A stretch of DNA of 64,000 nucleotides from Microbulbifer sp. A4B17 (lineage in GTDB: Bacteria > Pseudomonadota > Gammaproteobacteria > Pseudomonadales > Cellvibrionaceae), in contig NZ_CP029064.1 in assembly GCF_003076275.1 (NCBI RefSeq), positions 3,824,001 through 3,888,000 on the forward strand, written 5' to 3'. This document shows, piece by piece, positions 55,576 through 64,000 of this stretch. The stretch's first letter is position 1; every line of letters starts with the position of its first letter. The notes beneath the pieces are model-generated. The model did no database searches. It was not told where the DNA came from and worked only from the letters and a program-made list of their open reading frames with translations. A program made the position numbers and the translations under genes.

Positions 55576-56004
55576 ATGCGCTCACTGTTTTTAGCCTTGC
55601 TTTTTACAATAACTGCAACTCCCGCAGCGGCTGGGGATCGAGAAGATTTACATAAACTGCTGACCCATTTTCTTGGCAAAGCTGCCACTGACTCCAAGGC
55701 CCACCAACGATTCTGGGCCGAGGAGCTCGTATACACCAGCTCCGCAGGGAAACGCTTTGGAAAAAGCGAAATTATGCAAGGAATGCAAACCCCTCCTAAA
55801 GAGCCCATAACAATGAGTTATGCCGCCGAGGAAATTGACATCAGACTACTGGGGGATACCGCTATTGTTGCATTTAAGTTATCTGCAAACGACAGTAGTA
55901 AAGGTGAGCAAAGTTACTACTTCAATACCGGTACATTTATAAAGCGGGATGGTGAGTGGCGTGCTCTAGCCTGGCAGGCTACCCGCACCCCCTCCACAAA
56001 CTAA
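55576..56004 (+). CDS. Secreted NTF2-like (SnoaL/DUF4440-type) protein
   Basis: The 142-residue protein has a signal peptide ending ATPAAA/GD (near residue 19). The mature part has the alpha-beta cone pattern of NTF2-like proteins: a first helix region DLHKLLTHFLGKA, GKSEIMQGMQ near 60, IDIRLLGDTAIVAFKL and the last strand KRDGEWRALAWQATRTP. No catalytic residues can be named. It starts 20 bp after degS with AAGGAG upstream, so it is co-transcribed with the protease. Its role is unknown. Confidence 0.75.
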   Translation: MRSLFLALLFTITATPAAAGDREDLHKLLTHFLGKAATDSKAHQRFWAEELVYTSSAGKRFGKSEIMQGMQTPPKEPITMSYAAEEIDIRLLGDTAIVAFKLSANDSSKGEQSYYFNTGTFIKRDGEWRALAWQATRTPSTN

Positions 56005-56013
56005 AATTTTTTA

Positions 56014-56046
56014 TAAAAACCCCGGCAGAAGGAAACCTGCAGGGGT
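56014..56046 (-). terminator. Terminator of hisD
   Basis: ACCCCGGCAG (56019-56028) pairs with CTGCAGGGGT (56037-56046) at 9 of 10 positions. On the minus strand it is followed by TTTTTATAAAAAATTTT. Confidence 0.8.
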
Positions 56047-56053
56047 CTATAAA

Positions 56054-57364
56054 TCAAGATTCCTTGACCCGAAAACCCGCAGAGCGGGCATGGGCTTCCA
56101 ACCCCTCACCGAGAGCAAGGGTACGCGCTACGCGCCCCAAAACATCGGCACCTTTTTCCGAACAGTGGATAACCGAGCTACGCTTCTGGAAGTCGTAGAC
56201 TCCCAAAGGGGAGGAAAATCGGGCAGTGCCACTTGTGGGAAGGACGTGATTGGGGCCTGCACAGTAATCCCCCAAAGCCTCCGCTGTATAGCGTCCAAGG
56301 AAAATCGCTCCGGCATTGCGAATCTTTGAAAGGTAAGCCTCCGGATTATCTACCGAAACTTCCAAGTGCTCCGGTGCAATACGGTTAGAGATCTCTATCG
56401 CCTGCTCTACGGACTCTACCTGAATCAAGGCCCCGCGATCAGCAAGGGAGCGGGAAGCGATCTCAGCTCGGGACAACTCAGCCAGGAGTCGCTGCAATGA
56501 GCTCTCAACCTGATCTAAATACTCGGCGTCCGGGCACAACAAAATAGACTGCGCCTGCTCATCGTGCTCAGCCTGCGAAAGCAGGTCCATTGCAATCCAA
56601 TCTGGGGAGGTTCGCCCATCGCAAATCACCAGAATTTCAGAGGGGCCCGCGATCATATCGATAGCAACATGACCAAAAACAGCCCGCTTGGCACTGGCAA
56701 CAAAGATATTACCCGGCCCCACTATTTTATCTACAGCAGGGATTGACTCAGTACCATAAGCCAGCGCCGCTACTGCCTGGGCACCCCCTATCGTAAAAAC
56801 CCGGTCCACTCCGGCAATTGCCGCCGCTGCCAATACCAGGTCGTTCAGGTCCCCTTTCGGCGCCGGCACTACCATATTAACCGCATCCACTCCAGCCACC
56901 TTTGCTGGAATTGCGTTCATAAGGACGGAAGAAGGGTAGCTTGCTTTACCCCCGGGAACATAGATACCGACACTTTGCATGGGGGTAATTTGCTGGCCCA
57001 ATACAGTTCCATCAGCTTCCGTATAGTGCCAGGATTCCTGCCGCTGATGCTCATGGTAGCGCCTAACTCGATCAGCAGCCGTCTCCAGGGCATCGCGCTC
57101 CTCGGTATTAATACGCTCCAGAGCTGCAGTGAGCTCAGTTGCCGGAAGGGCAAACTCTTTTGCAGCTTCGAGATCTCGATGATCAAAGCGGTTGGTAAAC
57201 TCGATAACAGCCTTATCACCTTGAGAGCGAACCCGCTGCAATACTTCCGCAACGATATTTTCGACCTCTTGATTTGCCACTGCTTCCCAGGCCAGTAGCT
57301 GCTTCAATTGGCCATCGAAATCTTTATCGACCGTATTTAGCCGACGAATTACTTTGTTCGTCAT
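56054..57364 (-). CDS. hisD: Histidinol dehydrogenase
   Basis: HisD performs the last two steps of histidine synthesis, histidinol to histidine, with zinc and NAD. The 436-residue protein has [21 protein letters not shown] in parts (near 132-151), [13 protein letters not shown] (near 198) and [11 protein letters not shown] (near 240). [10 protein letters not shown] (near 267) contains metal-site residues, and [16 protein letters not shown] (near 378) completes the set. It starts 14 bp after hisG. No hisC follows. Confidence 0.96.
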   Translation of the reverse strand: MTNKVIRRLNTVDKDFDGQLKQLLAWEAVANQEVENIVAEVLQRVRSQGDKAVIEFTNRFDHRDLEAAKEFALPATELTAALERINTEERDALETAADRVRRYHEHQRQESWHYTEADGTVLGQQITPMQSVGIYVPGGKASYPSSVLMNAIPAKVAGVDAVNMVVPAPKGDLNDLVLAAAAIAGVDRVFTIGGAQAVAALAYGTESIPAVDKIVGPGNIFVASAKRAVFGHVAIDMIAGPSEILVICDGRTSPDWIAMDLLSQAEHDEQAQSILLCPDAEYLDQVESSLQRLLAELSRAEIASRSLADRGALIQVESVEQAIEISNRIAPEHLEVSVDNPEAYLSKIRNAGAIFLGRYTAEALGDYCAGPNHVLPTSGTARFSSPLGVYDFQKRSSVIHCSEKGADVLGRVARTLALGEGLEAHARSAGFRVKES

Positions 57365-57378
57365 AATGCTTCAGAGAT

Positions 57379-58017
57379 CTACTTGGTTTGTGCCACAGCC
57401 GCTGCCAGCTTCTCAATCAGACTGTTGATTCGTGCATATTTCATTTTCATGGCTGCTTTGTTGACAATCAATCGACTACTGATTTGCGCGATAGTCTCTC
57501 GAGCTTCAAGGCCATTGGCCTTTAGCGTATTGCCACTATCCACAATATCTACAATCTCGTCGGCCAAATTCATTAGCGGAGCAAGCTCCATAGCCCCATA
57601 CAGCTTAATGATGTCAACCTGACGACCAATAGAGGCATAGTGCTTTTTGGCACTTTGTACAAACTTGGTAGCGACCTTGATTCGGCCACTGGGCAGTTGC
57701 CCTCCTTTGACACCAGCGGTCATCAGGCGACAGCGAGCAATACCGAGATCGAGGGGTTCGTAAATACCATCGGAACTGTGCTCGAGTAGCGTGTCTTTTC
57801 CCGCCACACCGATATCAGCAGCTCCATGCTGCACATAAGTGGGCACATCCACGCCCCGCAGCAGAAGAAGATGCACCCCTTCGCAATTCGTTGGAAATAT
57901 CAACTTGCGACTCTTAGTTAGATCCTCAGCAGGCTCCAACCCCGCCGCTTTGAGAAGCGGCAGAGTCTCCTGCAGAATCCTTCCTTTTGTCAGTGCGATT
58001 GTAATTTGTGCAGTCAT
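57379..58017 (-). CDS. hisG: ATP phosphoribosyltransferase, short form
   Basis: HisG catalyses the first step of histidine synthesis. The 212 residues are the short HisG type, lacking the C-terminal regulatory domain, so it would require HisZ as partner. HisZ is not in the window. Motifs are [18 protein letters not shown] (near 5-22), [13 protein letters not shown] (near 68-80) and the PRPP loop [16 protein letters not shown] (near 157-172). It lies 50 bp after murA. Confidence 0.95.
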   Translation of the reverse strand: MTAQITIALTKGRILQETLPLLKAAGLEPAEDLTKSRKLIFPTNCEGVHLLLLRGVDVPTYVQHGAADIGVAGKDTLLEHSSDGIYEPLDLGIARCRLMTAGVKGGQLPSGRIKVATKFVQSAKKHYASIGRQVDIIKLYGAMELAPLMNLADEIVDIVDSGNTLKANGLEARETIAQISSRLIVNKAAMKMKYARINSLIEKLAAAVAQTK

Positions 58018-58067
58018 TATGGTTTACGCCAGTCCGTCAATCGGCTTTAAAGATAATTTGGCAGCAA

Positions 58068-59342
<1,275 letters not shown>

Positions 59343-59375
59343 CTAGATCGCCAACACCTCAGCGGCAATGGCAGG

Positions 59376-59609
59376 TTAACGACTGGCTTCTTCTGGAGTC
59401 AGAGTCTGCATTTGCACGGCATGCAAGGTGCCATCGGCGATTTTTTCACCAAGAGCGGCATAGACAAGCTGTTGTTTTTTTAAGCGACTCAGACCTTCGA
59501 AGGCACTGCTCACCACAGTCACCATCAGATGACTACCTTCGAAAGCCACTTCAACAGTGCTATCGGGAATTTGCCCTTCGATCAGGGACTTGATTTCGTC
59601 TGGTTGCAT
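59376..59609 (-). CDS. ibaG: BolA-family protein IbaG
   Basis: A 77-residue BolA-like protein that, with monothiol glutaredoxins, handles iron-sulfur clusters. It contains IEGQIPDSTVEVAFEGSHLMVTV in parts and the BolA-type KQQLVYAALGEKIADGTLHAVQM in parts. The conserved His lies in DGTLHA. The order mlaC-ibaG-murA is common in gammaproteobacteria, although mlaB, normally between mlaC and ibaG, is missing here. Confidence 0.92.
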   Translation of the reverse strand: MQPDEIKSLIEGQIPDSTVEVAFEGSHLMVTVVSSAFEGLSRLKKQQLVYAALGEKIADGTLHAVQMQTLTPEEASR

Positions 59610-59696
59610 AGGAGGGAATTGCGATTAGTTAAAAACAGCACGCAAGTGTACTTGAATCAATCGGAGTGCGCAGCTGCGCACTCCGAAGTTCGCAGA

Positions 59697-60350
59697 TCAA
59701 CTCACTTTATTCGCTGCATCGTCTGCCGCCGACCAATTGGAAATCACCTTATCGATATCTCCATAAGTCTGCATTGACTGCGAGAACTGGCTGCGGAAAG
59801 TTTTACCCAGGTTAACTCCGTTTAGAATTACATTGATCAACTTCCACTGGCCCGCTCGATTGCGCACCAAGGTATACGAAACTTTTGTGATCCCCTCTTT
59901 ACTGCGAACTTCCTGCAGCACATTGACGCGATTGCCCTGCGGGGTAGTACCAGGGTTAACCACTTTTACATCAAGGTCGCCAAAATTTGCCACACCGCGG
60001 GCAAATGTTGCTACCAGGTCACGGCGGAAAGCATTCGTAAAGCGTGAGCGCTGCTCCGCGGTCGCCTGCTTGGCATAGCGCCCCATAACACCCCGAGCGA
60101 TAAAGTCGAAATCAACAACTGGGGTCAGCACCCCCTCAACAGCACTGTAATATCTTTGCGGATCTGAATTTGCATACTGAGCGTTGGAGCGAATTACACC
60201 CAGCAACTCATCGGAAACCCCTTTAATCATTACATATGGATTTTGGGCTGCATTGGCTGCAGGCACCGCTGCAGACGCAAAAACAACACAAAGCGCAAAC
60301 CTAATCCACCGCGACAAACCGTTCCGGCCAATCCAAAATGATGCGTTCAC
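59697..60350 (-). CDS. mlaC: Phospholipid-binding periplasmic protein MlaC
   Basis: MlaC shuttles phospholipid between MlaA at the outer membrane and MlaFEDB at the inner membrane. The 217-residue protein has a signal peptide ending ANA/AQNPY (near 35). The Tol-tolerance/MlaC domain has VDFDFIARGVMGRYAKQAT near 80-98 and ITKVSYTLVRNRAGQWKLI near 150-168. GTG 60350 is preceded by TTGGAGA. It stands alone: no mlaF, mlaE, mlaD or mlaB is next to it. Confidence 0.9.
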   Translation of the reverse strand: MNASFWIGRNGLSRWIRFALCVVFASAAVPAANAAQNPYVMIKGVSDELLGVIRSNAQYANSDPQRYYSAVEGVLTPVVDFDFIARGVMGRYAKQATAEQRSRFTNAFRRDLVATFARGVANFGDLDVKVVNPGTTPQGNRVNVLQEVRSKEGITKVSYTLVRNRAGQWKLINVILNGVNLGKTFRSQFSQSMQTYGDIDKVISNWSAADDAANKVS

Positions 60351-60760
60351 AAATTATCTCCAATTAGCAAATCATTCCTTGGACGCATATGGCAGAATTT
60401 AGTGCCATAGCAATACCACATATCAACCTTCCCGCAGCCCAACTGAGAGTGTGTCGATCATCCATTGAGTGACATAGCTGACAGCGGAGACGGCAAACTA
60501 TACCATGGCCGCACCCGGTAATGTGGCGGTGTACGAGTGTGTCATTTGACACTACTGAGAAGAATACTGGCTTTTTCCACCGCCAGCAGCCCGCTAATAT
60601 AGATTAGCACGACAGCAAAAAGTCGAGTCCTTATCGAGAACTGGGCTCATATGACAAAAATTATCCACGCTGTCACATAAGGAAATATGGAAACTGCCGC
60701 ATAATAAGGCAGTTCACAACAATTTGTTATAGAGCATTAGTAAGCGATTTGAGGCAGTTG
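60351..60760. other. mlaC-kdsD divergent intergenic region
   Basis: This 410-bp spacer occupies the place where mlaD, mlaE and mlaF would be expected. I see no convincing fragments of them; the minus-strand open frame at 60364-60552 is not recognisable. A 7-bp inverted repeat, AACTGCC...GGCAGTT (60692-60714), lies in the kdsD leader. GAGG at 60751-60754 is the kdsD ribosome-binding site. Confidence 0.6.
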
Positions 60761-61732
60761 ATGACACAGGATCTAATTTTGGAAGCTGGGCGCCGCACCG
60801 TCCGCATGGAAACTGAAGCGGTTGCAGCACTGGAAAACAGAATTAACGGCGAATTCCAGCGAGCCTGTGAAATGATTATGCAATGTCGCGGTCGCACAAT
60901 TGTTACCGGTATGGGGAAATCTGGACATATCGGCCGCAAGATTGCTGCAACACTTGCCAGCACTGGCACACCAAGCTTCTTTGTTCATCCCGGTGAGGCA
61001 AGCCACGGTGATCTCGGCATGATCACCCGAGACGATGTTGTTATTGCTATTTCCAATTCTGGTTCCTCTGCCGAAGTCCTCACCTTACTTCCTCTGCTAA
61101 AGCGCCTGGGCATCCCGTTGATTAGCATGGCCGGAAAAACCGACTCCCCACTTGCACAAGCAGCGGAAGTCAATTTGGATATTTCTGTAGCCACAGAGGC
61201 CTGTCCTCTCAATCTGGCCCCCACTTCATCAACCACGGTTACTCTCGTGATGGGAGACGCCCTTGCAGTAGCACTACTTGAGGCCCGCGGCTTTACCGCC
61301 GAAGATTTCGCTTTCTCCCATCCAGGAGGTGCACTCGGCCGAAGGCTTCTATTGAAAGTAGAAGATGTGATGCATGCAGGGGATGAACTTCCGCAGGTAA
61401 CCCCAGATACCCTACTATCAAAAGCCCTATTGGAAATGACTAGTAAAGGCTTCGGTATGACAACCATTGTGAATGCCGATGACGAACTGCTCGGGGTATT
61501 TACCGACGGGGACTTGCGCAGGGTAATCGATCAAAAAATTGAACTCGACAAGGCTACTATGGAAGAAGTAATGAGCCGCCGCCCCAAAACGGTCTCCGCT
61601 GACACGCTCGCTGCAGAGTCCTTGCGAATTATGGAAGACTATAAAATCACTGCACTCGTGGTGGAAGATAAGGCGCACCATCCAGTAGGTGTACTCCATA
61701 TGCACGATATTCTGCGCGCCGGTGTTATCTGA
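60761..61732 (+). CDS. kdsD: Arabinose-5-phosphate isomerase KdsD
   Basis: KdsD converts ribulose-5-phosphate to arabinose-5-phosphate for Kdo synthesis. The 323-residue protein has an SIS domain (about 35-175) with GMGKSGHIGRKIAATLASTG in parts and ISNSGSSAEVL. It also has GVALGRRLLLKVEDVM-like SHPGGALGRRLL and two CBS domains (about 200-323). I chose ATG 60761, with GAGG six bases upstream, over TTG 60749. First gene of the kdsD-kdsC-lptC-lptA-lptB operon. Confidence 0.95.
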   Translation: MTQDLILEAGRRTVRMETEAVAALENRINGEFQRACEMIMQCRGRTIVTGMGKSGHIGRKIAATLASTGTPSFFVHPGEASHGDLGMITRDDVVIAISNSGSSAEVLTLLPLLKRLGIPLISMAGKTDSPLAQAAEVNLDISVATEACPLNLAPTSSTTVTLVMGDALAVALLEARGFTAEDFAFSHPGGALGRRLLLKVEDVMHAGDELPQVTPDTLLSKALLEMTSKGFGMTTIVNADDELLGVFTDGDLRRVIDQKIELDKATMEEVMSRRPKTVSADTLAAESLRIMEDYKITALVVEDKAHHPVGVLHMHDILRAGVI

Positions 61733-61797
61733 GATAATCACAAGCTATTAATACGCAGTTTTGCCCACGCGACCAAAGGCGAAGAGAGATAATCCCG

Positions 61798-62337
61798 GTG
61801 ATACCCGAACAGCAAATAAATGATTCTTTGAAAAATATCCGTTGGCTTGTCCTGGATGTAGACGGTGTACTGACAGACGGCAAGCTTTATTTTGACAACA
61901 GCGGCAACGAACTCAAAACGTTCCACACTCTGGATGGACACGGCATTAAAATGCTGCAGAATTCCGGAGTTCGCGTAGCAATTATTACCGGCCGGCGCAG
62001 TAACGTCGTAGAGCGCCGCGCACACGACCTGGGTATCAATAAATTGATCCAAGGACGGGAAGACAAGTTTACCGCCCTACAGGAACTGCTCTCTGAGGAG
62101 TCGTGCCGTCTGGAAGATATCGCCTATGTGGGTGATGATTACCCCGATCTATTGGTGATGACCAAAATCGGATGCCCTATTGCGCCACCCAACGCTGCCC
62201 CGCCTGTGCGGGAGCGGGCCCTGTGGATTACCGGCGCCCGCGGTGGTGAGGGGGCCGTGCGCGAAGTGTGTGATCGCATAATGATTGCCCAGGGGACTTT
62301 TGACGCCGCGCTCGCCCCCTATATTGGAGAAAAGTAA
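61798..62337 (+). CDS. kdsC: 3-deoxy-D-manno-octulosonate 8-phosphate phosphatase KdsC
   Basis: KdsC releases phosphate from Kdo-8-phosphate. The 179-residue C0-type HAD phosphatase has the nucleophile motif LVLDVDGVLTDGKLYF (near 17-32), IITGRRSN (motif II, near 61-68) and YVGDDYPDLLVM (near 107-118). GTG start. Its stop shares one base with the lptC ATG. Confidence 0.95.
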   Translation: MIPEQQINDSLKNIRWLVLDVDGVLTDGKLYFDNSGNELKTFHTLDGHGIKMLQNSGVRVAIITGRRSNVVERRAHDLGINKLIQGREDKFTALQELLSEESCRLEDIAYVGDDYPDLLVMTKIGCPIAPPNAAPPVRERALWITGARGGEGAVREVCDRIMIAQGTFDAALAPYIGEK

Positions 62338-62903
62338 TGCGCTCCTGGCTGCCTCTCGTACTGGTCATTCTGCTCATCAGTGCAGGGCTCTGGTTTTCCG
62401 AGAGCCCGCCAGAACAGTTCCTTGGCAAAAGACCCACTCCACAGCAGCAAAATCGCGCTGCCGACCTTATTATCAAAGGGGCTGAGACTCGCCATTTTGA
62501 CCAAACAGGCAACCTAGCTTATCGCGTCGATGCGGAACAAATTACCTATTTTCAATTTAAACGCCGAGATCGCGCCAACCTGAAAGAACCGCGCATGCTC
62601 TTCTATACGGACGACCAACCCAAGTGGGCAGCCCGCTCTAAGCGCGGTATTGCCTTCAATCGGGGGAAACGCATAGTGCTCAATGGTGATGTTCAAGTTG
62701 ATGAACTCCCAACCCCGGATGGCATCCAATTAAAAACGCAACGGCTTACGATCTTCCCTGACAGGGAATTCGCCGAAACCGACAAAGTTGTTACTATTAG
62801 CTCTGGCCCCAACCGGACTGAAGGGACGGGCATGCGCGCTTACCTGAAAGAAAACCGGATGGAAATTCTATCCGACGTGAAGAGCAGCTATGACACCCAA
62901 TAA
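62337..62903 (+). CDS. lptC: LPS export bitopic protein LptC
   Basis: LptC anchors the periplasmic LPS bridge to LptBFG. The 188-residue protein has one N-terminal membrane helix (about 4-20), followed by a beta-jellyroll with RHFDQTGNLAYRVDAEQI (near 50-67) and the conserved AYLKENRMEILSDVKSSY end. It overlaps lptA by 14 bp. Confidence 0.92.
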   Translation: MRSWLPLVLVILLISAGLWFSESPPEQFLGKRPTPQQQNRAADLIIKGAETRHFDQTGNLAYRVDAEQITYFQFKRRDRANLKEPRMLFYTDDQPKWAARSKRGIAFNRGKRIVLNGDVQVDELPTPDGIQLKTQRLTIFPDREFAETDKVVTISSGPNRTEGTGMRAYLKENRMEILSDVKSSYDTQ

Positions 62904-63441
62904 CCGCCACCTCCCAATCTTGAAGGCCTTCGCTGCAATTACGCTGGCAGCTTTTACTGCTGTAGCGCAGGCATTGCCCGATGACCGGACCCAGAAAATC
63001 TCTGTGGGCTCTGACTCCATGTCGGCCGACCGAGCCAACAACCTGGTGGTTTATACCGACAATGTAGTCATCACCCAGGGATCTTTGCAAATCAGGGCGG
63101 ACAGAGTAGAAGTTTACTTTACCGCAAGTGATGAAATAAGCAGGGTTGTCGCCGTGGGCCGCCCGGCACACTTCCAGCAACGGATCCTGGACAGCCAGGA
63201 GCCGGTAAAAGCTCATGCTGAGCGCATAGAGTACGTCATCAGCTCTGAAGAACTACAGCTCAACGGCCAGGCTTATATCGACCGCGATGGCAACACCCTG
63301 ACTGCCGAGAAAATTGACTACGATCTCGCAACCGAGCAAATGAGCGCTCGCAGCCAGCCGGGCCAAGGCAGAGTTGAGATGATCTGGAAACCTGAAAGCA
63401 CCGAGACCAGCGAACCCGCCGGCACCGACGCCAATCAGTAA
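62890..63441 (+). CDS. lptA: LPS transport periplasmic bridge protein LptA
   Basis: LptA subunits form the continuous beta-jellyroll bridge from LptC to LptD. The 183-residue precursor has a signal peptide ending AVAQA/LP (near 28). The OstA-type repeat includes SMSADRANNLVVYTDNVVITQG in parts and AERIEYVISSEELQLNGQAYI in parts. The ATG lies inside lptC. About 90 bp separate it from lptB. Confidence 0.93.
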   Translation: MTPNNRHLPILKAFAAITLAAFTAVAQALPDDRTQKISVGSDSMSADRANNLVVYTDNVVITQGSLQIRADRVEVYFTASDEISRVVAVGRPAHFQQRILDSQEPVKAHAERIEYVISSEELQLNGQAYIDRDGNTLTAEKIDYDLATEQMSARSQPGQGRVEMIWKPESTETSEPAGTDANQ

Positions 63442-63492
63442 CCCAGCAGAGCTTTAAAGCCTGTAAAAACAGCGCTATTTACAATGATGTAA

Positions 63493-63516
63493 TCCGCAGC
63501 CTTATATGGCTGCGGC
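63493..63516 (+). other. Stem-loop between lptA and lptB
   Basis: CCGCAGCC and GGCTGCGG form a perfect 8-bp stem with a six-base loop. There is no T-run, so a terminator is unlikely; an mRNA-stability or processing element is possible. Confidence 0.45.
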
Positions 63517-63534
63517 CAGATTTCAGGACTCACT

Positions 63535-64000
63535 ATGCCAACGCTACAAGCGTTACACCTCGCCAAACAATACAAGAAAAGAAAAGTTGTTCAAGATGTC
63601 TCCGTCAGTGTCTCCAGTGGACAGGTCGTTGGCTTGCTGGGACCCAACGGAGCCGGTAAAACAACCTGTTTCTATATGATCGCAGGGCTGGTGCAAGCCG
63701 ACGCCGGGCAAGTCCTGATCGACAACGAAGATATCACCCGCCTCTCAATGCACGGCCGCGCCCGTAAAGGAATCGGTTACTTACCCCAGGAGGCCTCTGT
63801 ATTTCGGCGCCTGTCAGTACGCGACAACATTCTCGCAATCCTTGAAACCCGCAAGGGACTCAGCCGGGCCGAGCGCGAAAAACAGGCCCAGGAGCTGCTC
63901 GAGGAATTCAATATAACCCACATTGAAAACAGCCTCGGAATGGCCCTCTCCGGGGGGGAGCGACGCAGGGTAGAGATTGCCAGAGCCCTGGCTACAGACC
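63535..64000 (+). CDS. lptB: LPS export ATPase LptB (5' part, cut by window end)
   Basis: ABC ATPase that powers LPS extraction by LptFG. The first 155 residues are visible. They include Walker [19 protein letters not shown] (near 37-54), the Q-loop in [14 protein letters not shown] (near 83-96) and the signature [16 protein letters not shown] (near 139-154). Walker B and the C-terminus lie beyond the window. Start is ATG 63535, with no strong ribosome-binding sequence nearby. Confidence 0.95.
   Translation, partial: MPTLQALHLAKQYKKRKVVQDVSVSVSSGQVVGLLGPNGAGKTTCFYMIAGLVQADAGQVLIDNEDITRLSMHGRARKGIGYLPQEASVFRRLSVRDNILAILETRKGLSRAEREKQAQELLEEFNITHIENSLGMALSGGERRRVEIARALATD

Overview
The window is a chromosomal segment of a gammaproteobacterium. 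Gene order over most of it follows, with rearrangements and losses, the Pseudomonas-type order pilABCD-coaE-yacG, mutT-argJ-secA-lpxC-dcw-mraZ, rsmI-lpoA-yraN-diaA-dolP, sspBA-petCBA-rpsI-rplM-zapE, degS, hisD-hisG-murA-ibaG-mlaC and kdsD-kdsC-lptCAB. Protein character (long SecA, DNPR-type MurE for meso-diaminopimelate, LpxC/Lpt/LpoA outer-membrane biogenesis) fits a marine gammaproteobacterium of the Cellvibrionales/Microbulbifer kind. The genus is inference; no 16S gene is present.

Layout. Bases 1-4600 are an AT-rich accessory stretch. Two badly decayed IS30-family transposase relics (about 490-1363 and 2990-3355, same orientation) flank an unusual polytopic methyltransferase-like membrane protein, followed by a class-C beta-lactamase-fold serine hydrolase. 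Bases 4690-10550 carry type IV pilus genes (pilA divergent from pilB-pilC-pilD), then coaE and yacG. A 270-bp inverted-repeat, MITE-like element lies at the yacG stop codon. From 10874 to 34332, on the minus strand, runs the division and cell-wall (dcw) cluster mraZ-rsmH-ftsL-ftsI-murE-murF-mraY-murD-ftsW-murG-murC-ftsQ-ftsA-ftsZ-lpxC, followed by an M23 peptidase, secA, argJ and mutT. The cluster lacks ddl: murC overlaps ftsQ directly. Upstream of mraZ is a clear sigma-70 promoter with four MraZ-type repeats at exact 10-bp spacing. RNase P RNA (rnpB) lies at 34.8-35.2 kb.

Bases 35.2-39.6 kb hold rsmI (minus) and lpoA-yraN-diaA-dolP (plus). A lineage-variable insert follows: thiolase, a LemA plus M48-protease pair, a YIP1-type membrane protein and a membrane diguanylate cyclase. 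Then come sspB, sspA and the bc1 complex, in which cytochrome b and cytochrome c1 are one continuous 733-residue reading frame. Next are rpsI-rplM, zapE, zapG, a monomeric-type ATP sulfurylase (sat), a DegS/AlgW-type protease with a small secreted NTF2-like protein, hisD-hisG-murA-ibaG and a lone mlaC. The divergent operon kdsD-kdsC-lptC-lptA-lptB runs off the right edge.

Together the genes cover envelope construction: peptidoglycan precursors and septation (dcw, LpoA), Kdo and LPS export (kdsDC, lptCAB, lpxC), outer-membrane lipid homeostasis (mlaC, dolP), envelope stress (degS, M48/LemA), secretion and pili. The most unusual items are the fused cytochrome b-c1 with extra membrane segments, sat where I recall cysDN in Pseudomonas, mlaC without mlaFEDB, the direct murC-ftsQ overlap, the MITE-like element and the LemA/M48-TerB-like pair. 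I found no CRISPR array, tRNA, prophage or clear defence system.
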